A stretch of DNA of 5,764 bases, taken from NCBI GenBank assembly GCA_003661125.1, contig QMVO01000122.1, positions 1-5,764 on the forward strand, in the 5' to 3' direction. Numbering within the stretch: position 1 is the first letter of the stretch; each line of letters starts with the position of its first letter. Positions 1 through 4,976 of this stretch are shown piece after piece. The notes beneath the pieces were generated by a model. The model saw nothing but the letters and a program-made list of their open reading frames with translations. It was not told the origin of the DNA and ran no database searches. The position numbers and the translations under genes were made by a program. This stretch comes from Methanosarcinales archaeon. Its GTDB lineage: Archaea; Halobacteriota; Syntropharchaeia; Alkanophagales; Methanospirareceae.

Positions 1-2
1 AT

Positions 3-104
3 TACCAGTACATCGCTTCCGTCTTCGCCACGTGGCGGTTACAGGGAAAAGATGTCTACGACGAACTCAAAAAATTGCTCGTCAATGAGCTTTGTTTGAA
101 ATGA
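3..104 (+). CDS. C-terminal tail of a possible transposase (5' end outside window)
   Basis: The frame starting at base 3 is open from the window edge to a TGA at 102-104 and gives 33 residues, beginning YQYIASVFATWRLQGKD and ending in VNELCLK. The pattern, hydrophobic then T-W-R-L-Q-G followed by an acidic/basic amphipathic DELKKLL helix, resembles the last helix of several DDE transposases, for example the IS66-type ending in which a T-x-R-x-x-G motif precedes a final leucine-rich helix. That is recognition of a style, not a proven match. The other two forward frames also stay open for about 90 bases but give arginine- or serine-rich text without protein character. The gene converges on metF. 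No terminal inverted repeat can be judged because the element lies outside the window. Confidence 0.4.
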   Translation, partial: YQYIASVFATWRLQGKDVYDELKKLLVNELCLK

Positions 105-118
105 GCTAAACAAATACA

Positions 119-146
119 AATAAATAAAATAAAAAGAAAAAAGGGA
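119..146 (-). terminator. T-rich terminator-like tract downstream of metF
   Basis: Read on the minus strand, the bases after the metF stop contain successive T runs (CCCTTTTTTCTTTTTATTTT and onward) with no convincing hairpin. Such oligo-T tracts are the usual intrinsic termination signal in archaea. The tract lies 25-50 bases past the metF stop, in the short gap between metF and the convergent gene fragment. Confidence 0.5.
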
Positions 147-170
147 AAATAAATAATACCCCAAAAATTC

Positions 171-1091
171 TTACTCTATCACTTTCTTAAGAGGTGCAAT
201 TATCCTCGGATACCCCACTGCCATCATGTGGCATCCCGCCGCCGGTGTATCTTTTAGATGTTCCAGAAACGCGGTAAAGAATTCTACGTTGACTCTGTCC
301 ACCTCTTCCTTCCTCTTCTCTTTGTCCTTTATCTCCTTCGTCTTCCGCATGGCTTCAAGATAATCCGGTGGTACATCCACGCCTGCAACGTATTTATCGA
401 AGAAATCAGCCTGTCCGAAAGTCCTGGCAGGGAATATTCCCACCAGAACCGGAACGTCCACTTTCCCCAGTTCTTTGAAGAACCTGTCCAGAACCTCGGT
501 GTAGTAAACGACTTGCGTTTGTATATATTCCGCCCCTACCTTGATTTTTCTCTTCACCTTTGCAACCTCTGCCTTTAAATTTGCTGCTCCGGGTGCTGCT
601 GCCCCACCCACGTGCAGTTTCGGCGGATTATGTATTTCATTGCCTTCGAGGTCCTTGCCCTCGTCTACCACTTTCCGTATCATGGCTATAAGCGTGGTTG
701 AGTCCAGGTCGAATACAGGTTTTGCGTTCGGTGTATCTCCCAATGATACGTGGTCGCCCGTTAACGCCAAGATATTCTTCAGTCCTAAAGCGCCAGCACC
801 AAGCACGTCGGATAATAGCGCCATTCGATTCCTGTCCGCGCACCTTAGCTGATATACGCACTCCATGCCGGTCTCTTTCTGGATTAGATACGATGCTGCC
901 ATACTGTTAACGTAAGCGAAACTCTGCGGATTGTCCGTCACGTTACATGCTACTACCAGACCCTTCAAGTCCCTTGCCATCTCAATCGGCTCGTGGACAT
1001 CCCCTGCCTTCTCTGGTTCCAGCTCCCCTGTGAAGACATACTTCCCTTCCACTAATTCTTTCATCAAGTCGCTATAAACTTCATCACCCAT
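171..1091 (-). CDS. metF: MetF: 5,10-methylene-tetrahydropterin (folate/methanopterin) reductase
   Basis: This 306-residue protein is a full-length MetF-family TIM-barrel flavoprotein, which reduces the methylene group on a tetrahydropterin to methyl. Visible family landmarks are FTGELEPEK at 20-28 (the Glu of the first strand is the conserved catalytic acid), QLRCADRNR at 81-89, KNILALTGD at 105-113 (the TGD that contacts flavin/substrate), DLDSTTL near 128-134, VGGAAAPGA at 161-169, GAEYIQTQVVY at 186-196 and VPVLVGIFP at 213-221. It lies 22 bases after metV and is surely co-transcribed. The ATG at 1091 is preceded by GAGGAG about 14 bases upstream, which is long; Met10 is an alternative start that would begin at the usual family N-terminus. 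In ANME-1 archaea MetF is thought to replace F420-dependent Mer, so the carrier may be methanopterin. The substrate and electron donor cannot be told from sequence. Confidence 0.93.
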   Translation of the reverse strand: MGDEVYSDLMKELVEGKYVFTGELEPEKAGDVHEPIEMARDLKGLVVACNVTDNPQSFAYVNSMAASYLIQKETGMECVYQLRCADRNRMALLSDVLGAGALGLKNILALTGDHVSLGDTPNAKPVFDLDSTTLIAMIRKVVDEGKDLEGNEIHNPPKLHVGGAAAPGAANLKAEVAKVKRKIKVGAEYIQTQVVYYTEVLDRFFKELGKVDVPVLVGIFPARTFGQADFFDKYVAGVDVPPDYLEAMRKTKEIKDKEKRKEEVDRVNVEFFTAFLEHLKDTPAAGCHMMAVGYPRIIAPLKKVIE

Positions 1092-1113
1092 TTTTTTCTT
1101 TCACTCTCCTCTT

Positions 1114-1863
1114 TTATTCTTCAAGCTTCGGCTTCCGGAGCAAAGTCAGATATGCCGGTAGAGTACCAAGCATTGCACCCACAGGACTGATTGCCTTTTC
1201 TATCTCGAATAGACGTGGCCTTTTCATTTTGCTCCATTCGTGTGGGTCCCGCATTTCTATGAACTTATCGAGTTCGCCAAGTTTCTCCATTCGTTCATAA
1301 ATTTTCACCCAGGCACAGTCCTTTTTCTCATCTATCTCGCATTTGTTATCAGCTCGCACTCCTCCACAAGGACCGTTCATCAACCCCTTTCCGCATGAAG
1401 TCAAAGGGCAGATACCAGCGGTTTTCCCCAATTCACACATACCACAGGACTGACATGTCTCCTTGAACTTAGTAGGACCACCACCTACAAGCCCCAATGC
1501 ATCATTTGCGGGATATGTGGCTTTCGCGAGACCCATTTTGTTATCTATGTATTCGGTCACTACTTGAACACCATCACCACAACTCATCACCAAGACGGCA
1601 TCGCAGTTCTCGATTGCCTTTCGGTTCTTTTCCAAAAACGCTGAACTCATATCAATCTCACAGGCAGAAATACCTAAAGGCAAGATAATTTTGGTGACTT
1701 CCTTCCCTTCTTTCGTAAGTTTTTCTGCCATCTCATTTATCGCTTTTTTGTCTCCCGTACCATAGAAAGTAGCGCACCCCCCGCAACCCATTGTTACTAC
1801 CTTCTGCTTTCCCTCGAGATAACTCAAGATCTCTTCCATAGGCTTTTGCTCTTGCGCAATCAT
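1114..1863 (-). CDS. metV: MetV: iron-sulfur/zinc partner subunit of methylene-tetrahydropterin reductase
   Basis: The 249-residue product has two parts. Residues 20-135 form the N-terminal domain with a CGGC pair (27, 30) and further Cys at 68, 87 and 95 (MSCGDG). Residues 137-195 form the cysteine-rich MTHFR C-terminal (MetV-type) domain: CQSCGMCELG at 137-146, ICPLTSCGKGLMNGPCGG at 151-168, then Cys175 and Cys183. Those eight late cysteines are enough for two [4Fe-4S] clusters. In acetogens MetV binds MetF and connects it to electron input; the same pairing is reported for archaea that use MetF. The start is well supported: GGAGGT at 1872-1877 lies 8 bases before the ATG. It is the first gene of a metV-metF operon. 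A 7-bp inverted repeat shares two bases with its ribosome site. No electron-input subunit (RnfC2-, Hdr- or FrhB-like) is in the window. Confidence 0.9.
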   Translation of the reverse strand: MIAQEQKPMEEILSYLEGKQKVVTMGCGGCATFYGTGDKKAINEMAEKLTKEGKEVTKIILPLGISACEIDMSSAFLEKNRKAIENCDAVLVMSCGDGVQVVTEYIDNKMGLAKATYPANDALGLVGGGPTKFKETCQSCGMCELGKTAGICPLTSCGKGLMNGPCGGVRADNKCEIDEKKDCAWVKIYERMEKLGELDKFIEMRDPHEWSKMKRPRLFEIEKAISPVGAMLGTLPAYLTLLRKPKLEE

Positions 1864-1871
1864 GTCATTAT

Positions 1872-1893
1872 ACCTCCGCTAATATTTTAGCGG
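1872..1893 (-). promoter_or_regulatory. metV ribosome site overlapped by a perfect 7-bp inverted repeat
   Basis: CCGCTAA (1876-1882) and TTAGCGG (1887-1893) form a perfect 7-bp inverted repeat around a 4-base centre. On the metV transcript the distal arm ends in the first two G of the GGAGGT ribosome site (1872-1877). The repeat sits just inside the TATA tract at 1895-1906. It could be an operator for a dimeric repressor or a small hairpin that restrains metV translation. The sequence cannot separate these options. Confidence 0.45.
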
Positions 1894-1894
1894 G

Positions 1895-1906
1895 ATAATA
1901 TATAAG
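1895..1906 (+). promoter_or_regulatory. TATA box of trpC-like gene (AATATATAAG), divergent promoter region
   Basis: The tract ATAATATATAAG contains TATATAAG, an excellent archaeal TATA box on the plus strand. Counting about 25 bases from its centre puts transcription start near 1927, roughly 40 bases before the TrpC-like start codon. The same AT tract is usable on the minus strand for metV, giving a very short leader. A second TATA-like palindrome, TTTATAAA at 1926-1933, could alternatively drive metV with a leader of about 40 bases. Which box serves which gene is inferred. Confidence 0.5.
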
Positions 1907-1934
1907 TTTTTCTATTTTTATTTTATTTATAAAA

Positions 1935-1976
1935 ATGGAAAGAACAGAAGTCAAAAGAAATGGAGAAGAATGGTAG
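1935..1976 (+). CDS. 13-codon mini-ORF ending in a Trp codon, overlapping the trpC start (speculative)
   Basis: An ATG at 1935 opens a 13-residue frame (MERTEVKRNGEEW) whose last sense codon is TGG (1971-1973), followed by TAG at 1974-1976. That Trp codon overlaps the ATG of the TrpC-like gene (1970-1972) in another frame. With the TATA box at 1895-1906 the transcript would begin a few bases before this ATG, so it could be read as a near-leaderless message. It has no ribosome site. A single Trp codon is weak evidence for a tryptophan-sensing leader peptide, and chance is a fair explanation in purine-rich DNA. Confidence 0.2.
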   Translation: MERTEVKRNGEEW

Positions 1977-2734
1977 AAGAAATAATAAAAAGAAAAAGGG
2001 AGACTATTGAGAAGCTAAAGGAACGAAGGAGCATAAAAGAAGCGATATTAGAGTCAAAAAAAACAGGAAAAAGGGCGGTAATCGCAGAAATAAAGAGAAA
2101 AGGATTAAAAGAGGGAGAAGAAGGGACAGGGATAGGGATAGAAATAGAAGCCACGGAAGCAGCGGAAAAAATGGAAAAAGGGGGTGCATGTGCAATATCA
2201 GTTTTAACCGACAGAGCGTTTTCAGGTAGTTTAGAAGATTTGAAAAACGTAAAACTCGCTATTGACCTGCCAGTATTGAGAAAGGACTTCATTTTCGATG
2301 ATTTTCAGGTGTACGAATCATATGTGTATGGGGCAAATGCATTATTGCTAATAGCACGGTTTCTAAGCGTCAAAAAATTGAGAGAGCTGGCAAAGAAGGC
2401 TTCTTCGCTTGGCATGGAAGCCCTTATCGAGATAGATAGCGAGTCAAAGGAGAAGATTTTGAATCAGGATGTTTTAGGGATCGCATCGTTAATAGGTATA
2501 AACAACCGAGACCTGAACACGTTTGAAGTAAATTTAGCAACTTTTGAGGCTATTGCACCTGAAATCAAGGCTGAGCTGCCAGGCGATAGCCTTTTGATAG
2601 CGATGAGCGGAATTGATGGTAAAGAAGATGCAACAAGGATGTTCGAGGCAGGTGCCGATGCTTTGCTTGTAGGCACTTCCATAATGAATGCAGAGGATGT
2701 AAAAGAGAAAGTAAGAGATTTGGTAAATATATAA
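1970..2734 (+). CDS. trpC: TrpC-like indole-3-glycerol-phosphate synthase with altered active-site loops
   Basis: The 254-residue TIM-barrel protein has normal family length and order: VIAEIKR at 37-43, ISVLTDRAFSGSLEDL at 76-91, PVLRKDFIFDDFQVYE at 101-116, ANALLLIA at 122-129, LIEID at 152-156, IGINNRDLNTFEV at 175-187, SGI at 213-215 and GADALLVGTSIM near the end. By alignment with the well-studied Sulfolobus enzyme, Glu40, Lys42, Lys105, Glu154, Asn178 and Ser213 match active-site residues. Two positions do not: the usual K-R-x-S-P-S loop is K-R-K-G-L-K-E, and the usual E-S-G-I is M-S-G-I. TrpC closes the indole ring in tryptophan synthesis. No other trp gene is in the window. Start: ATG at 1970 with GGAG at 1962-1965. 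It diverges from metV. The trpC symbol rests on homology, and activity is uncertain given the changes. Confidence 0.82.
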   Translation: MVEEIIKRKRETIEKLKERRSIKEAILESKKTGKRAVIAEIKRKGLKEGEEGTGIGIEIEATEAAEKMEKGGACAISVLTDRAFSGSLEDLKNVKLAIDLPVLRKDFIFDDFQVYESYVYGANALLLIARFLSVKKLRELAKKASSLGMEALIEIDSESKEKILNQDVLGIASLIGINNRDLNTFEVNLATFEAIAPEIKAELPGDSLLIAMSGIDGKEDATRMFEAGADALLVGTSIMNAEDVKEKVRDLVNI

Positions 2735-2953
2735 AGCAGTCTTGCTTTTCAGTTCTACGATACCAATAACGATATATTCATCTCCCGTTGTAAAAATAAT
2801 ACAGTCACATATTCTACGATCGTCACAAATTTTTTCTCCTTTCAATACGATATAGACACTCAAACCTGCAAGCTTCAGTTTACAGCGTCTCTCTGAGCAG
2901 TGGTTTACTCTCTCTTCAACGAAATCACTTTTAATACAATCCATAATGGGCAT
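2735..2953 (-). pseudogene. Truncated small protein with PD-(D/E)xK-like motif, partner of the upstream ATPase
   Basis: From ATG 2953 the frame encodes a plausible N-terminal domain of 73 residues: MDCIKSDFVEERV, a CRRCK-like stretch (19-24), GLSVYIVLKGEKI at 30-42, ICDCIIF at 48-54 and IGIVELKSKTA at 63-73. Asp50 followed by E67-L-K69 is the spacing of the D...ExK metal site of PD-(D/E)xK nuclease folds, so a nuclease-like partner protein is inferred. The protein-like text stops at residue 73, whose codon ends at 2735, directly against the trpC stop codon (2732-2734). The frame then stays open to 2534 but only as antisense trpC. The gene starts 19 bases after the ATPase stop, so the two look co-transcribed. 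A G5 tract at 2963-2967 may act as a ribosome site. A 3' truncation by recombination at the trpC end is the simplest reading. Confidence 0.6.
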
Positions 2954-2972
2954 AAAATGGTTCCCCCATTAT
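2943..2972 (-). promoter_or_regulatory. 8-bp inverted repeat spanning the start of the nuclease-like gene
   Basis: ATAATGGG (2943-2950) and CCCATTAT (2965-2972) are a perfect inverted repeat with a 14-base spacer. On the minus-strand message the spacer holds the AUG (2951-2953) and one arm adjoins the G-rich ribosome site, so the hairpin could mask initiation. A TATA-like GTATAAATAA overlaps it at about 2969-2978. It may instead be an operator. No function is demonstrated. Confidence 0.3.
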
Positions 2973-3786
2973 TTATACATCGCCACTTAAATCTCTTCGA
3001 AGCTTAAGTGTTTCTTCATAAAGGGCTTCGTGAATTTTGATGAATTCATCCTGCGAAATTCCATCTTCTTCCGTTATTTCAACCCCCGTTATTTTGTTTC
3101 CACCACTCCTTTTATCATAGTTGAATACGTAAGTGGCAACTTCATCGTGTTTCAAGAAATCATCTTCATTATATCCATATTTTTCAACACGTTTCATGGG
3201 TTCAATCTTGCTAAGCATAATATAACTGCTCAGTTGTTCCAATAAATACTCGCTATGTGTAGTAATAATTATGTTAACGCCTTTTCTAATTAATTTGACC
3301 AAGAATCTTGCTAAAATACGCTGATTTCCTGGATGTAGGTGCGCTTCTGGTTCTTCGATTATTAAAACGCTCCCAGGCTCAACGGTGTACTTCAAATAAA
3401 GGAATAGCGGTGCTAATTCAGAAACTGTTGAGGAAGCTCTATGTAATGGAATTTCAGTATCAAGAAAATTATATTGAATTTCTGGATAAAGATACTCATC
3501 TAAAGTTCGAACTACGATTTCCCCTTTAATCAATTCTTTTTCAAATTCTTGAGCGAGCGGATAAAAAGTCCCCTTCTCCTCTGGCAGGGTAATAACAGAG
3601 GATATAAAATCAGATACTACACCAGAGAACTTTGGAATTTCCACTCTCTCTATACCGACATATGGGGCTTTTTTTTACTATACTTGCAGCAAGTGCTTTA
3701 TGACCTTGAAGGATGCCTGACCTTGCAGCAGGGAGATAATAACATGGCATTGCCATATTCCTAACTTCCCATTTGGGCATAAGGCT
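2973..3786 (-). pseudogene. AAA/ABC-type ATPase remnant: N-terminal P-loop half missing, frameshift at A8 run
   Basis: Two adjacent frames join into one archaeal AAA-ATPase C-terminal half of about 268 residues. The upstream piece begins at or near MPKWEV (3780) and includes YYLPAARSGILQGHKALAAS and SIVKK. After an A8 run (3669-3676) it continues one frame over as APYVGIERVEIPKFSG. The downstream open frame (GTG 3644 to stop 2973, 223 residues) carries the signature-like ASSTVSEL (70-77), Walker B VLIIEEPEAHLHP (93-105) and the H-loop TTHSEYLL (128-135). No Walker A (GxxxxGK[ST]) exists upstream; instead the frame meets TAG at 3787-3789 and the neighbouring membrane-protein gene. The family normally has about 200 more N-terminal residues. 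The A8 run would need to be A7 to restore the frame. The next gene encodes a D...ExK protein, which suggests a former two-gene ATPase/nuclease module. It cannot hydrolyse ATP in a normal way without the P-loop. Confidence 0.8.
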
Positions 3787-4268
3787 CTATCTCCAAACTG
3801 CTTAATATTGAATACATCTTCTTTTTTGGAGTATATGTAAAGACAAAAGATAGCTGCTGTTCCCAATATTACGGATAAAATTGATTGAAACGTTAGCATC
3901 AATCCAATTGCCCAGATGACCATGCCCAAGCTCATAGGATGACGAACAATTTGATAAATGCCTGTGGTCACGAGAGAAGTAGTTGTTGTGAAATCTTTTG
4001 ATTTTGGCCTACCTTTTCCTTTAAGAGCGATGATTGGAGATACAATAAGGAAAACTGCCAGGGCATAAAGGATAAAACCAACGATTTTCAATAAAAGGAT
4101 ATCATACTGTGCCCCTACTCTACCCAGACCAAGCACCAGTGATGTCAAGAGAAAGCTCATTCCACAATGTCCATAGATTTCTGAAATAATGTGTTTCCCT
4201 TTTCTTTCAGGGATCAGTATGCCCAGGAAGAATGTCCAAATAATGGCACAGATTATGTATGCCCACAT
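3678..4268 (-). CDS. Isoprenylcysteine carboxyl methyltransferase (ICMT/PEMT-like) membrane protein, C-terminus replaced
   Basis: The open frame gives 196 residues. Hydrophobic segments lie at about 3-19, 36-50, 58-82 and 114-146. The SAM-binding hallmark of this methyltransferase superfamily is present as TGIYQIVRHPMSLG at 102-115, followed by the expected KKEDVFNIKQFGD at 148-160. Family members then continue with about 15-25 residues of the Y-x-x-Y-x-x-x-V-P type. Here the protein-like text ends at Arg161 (3786-3788), and the last 35 residues are the out-of-frame reading of the ATPase remnant. So the gene lost its true 3' end at that junction and may be non-functional. The ATG at 4268 has only a distant GGAGGG (4295-4300, 26 bases away). 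It follows the CPBP-protease-like gene and is probably in its transcript. Substrates of archaeal members are unknown, and lipid or protein methylation are both possible. Confidence 0.65.
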   Translation of the reverse strand: MWAYIICAIIWTFFLGILIPERKGKHIISEIYGHCGMSFLLTSLVLGLGRVGAQYDILLLKIVGFILYALAVFLIVSPIIALKGKGRPKSKDFTTTTSLVTTGIYQIVRHPMSLGMVIWAIGLMLTFQSILSVILGTAAIFCLYIYSKKEDVFNIKQFGDRALCPNGKLGIWQCHVIISLLQGQASFKVIKHLLQV

Positions 4269-4328
4269 TTTATTGTTTCCGTGGTTTAATTTTTCCCTCC
4301 TTTTCTACAAAGGGAATGCTGATTTCCC

Positions 4329-4976
4329 CTATCTTCCAAATTTCCAGTATAGAAAAGATGGTATAAAGGTTCCTATGAAGATGTAAAGCATAAATCCTGG
4401 TCCAGCTAAGCAGTGTATTCTGGCAAAGATAAGCGAGGTTAAGATAAATACGAGAATAATGTTGTCGAAATTCTGCAAAAGAGCAGTAAAAACATATCCG
4501 CGATAAATTATTTCCTCTAAAATTGGAATGGAGATTACTACTATAAGAAACATTGAAACTACCTCTCTTTTTGTAGATAAATATTCGACATCTCTTGGGA
4601 ACCAATCTGTATCCTTGCGACGACGCCAGAACATATCCCATCCTATAATTTTACTAAATGCTTGAATCAACGGATAAAGACCTGCTGAAATAATGACCCC
4701 GATAATCACATATACAATTGCTGTCGGAGATAAATCTCCAGTAAGACCGATAGCGCTTAAGGAAAGGTCATTTATTTTCAGTAAATAGAAGATAATTCCA
4801 ACTGTTACAAGTTCCCAAAAAGCAATCATTGCATAATACACATGAAGTTGACTTAACTTGAATTTTAAAGCAAACTTCTCGAGGTTTAGTGAGAGGCGCG
4901 GGAAAAGAACATACAAAATCAGGGCAACTGCTATTGTGCGTAACCAAACTATTGGTAACCAACTAAGACTGAGCAT
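4329..4976 (-). CDS. CPBP-family (Rce1/CAAX protease-like) intramembrane protein with short C-terminus
   Basis: The 215-residue polytopic membrane protein has hydrophobic segments near 7-26, 46-66, 85-107, 139-153, 172-187 and 193-211. The core CPBP motifs are present: LEEIIYRGY at 153-161 (EExxxR) and FARIHCLAGPG at 184-194 (FxxxH). These supply the first catalytic Glu and His of the Rce1-type glutamyl protease site. The family usually continues beyond the LYWKFG stretch (209-214) with a last membrane helix carrying HxxxN or HxxxD. Here a TAG follows Arg215, and none of the three forward frames of the next 60 bases restores that helix. The protein is thus short by one helix and may be inactive. 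Start: ATG 4976 with AGGGG about 7 bases upstream. The methyltransferase-like gene starts 60 bases later on the same strand. Confidence 0.75.
   Translation of the reverse strand: MLSLSWLPIVWLRTIAVALILYVLFPRLSLNLEKFALKFKLSQLHVYYAMIAFWELVTVGIIFYLLKINDLSLSAIGLTGDLSPTAIVYVIIGVIISAGLYPLIQAFSKIIGWDMFWRRRKDTDWFPRDVEYLSTKREVVSMFLIVVISIPILEEIIYRGYVFTALLQNFDNIILVFILTSLIFARIHCLAGPGFMLYIFIGTFIPSFLYWKFGR

Noticed and set aside
258..910. Plus-strand ORFs across metF
   Set aside because: They are antisense shadows of a gene with strong MetF motifs along its whole length.
2534..2734. Minus-strand frame continuing the nuclease-like ORF to 139 residues
   Set aside because: It is antisense to the well-supported 3' end of trpC and loses protein-family character at residue 73; treated as read-through of a truncated gene.
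4270..4641. 123-residue minus-strand ORF overlapping the CPBP gene
   Set aside because: Shadow frame: its basic, Cys/Tyr/Ser-rich text has no family character, while the overlapping frame carries the EExxxR and FxxxH motifs. Its end also does not restore the missing CPBP helix.
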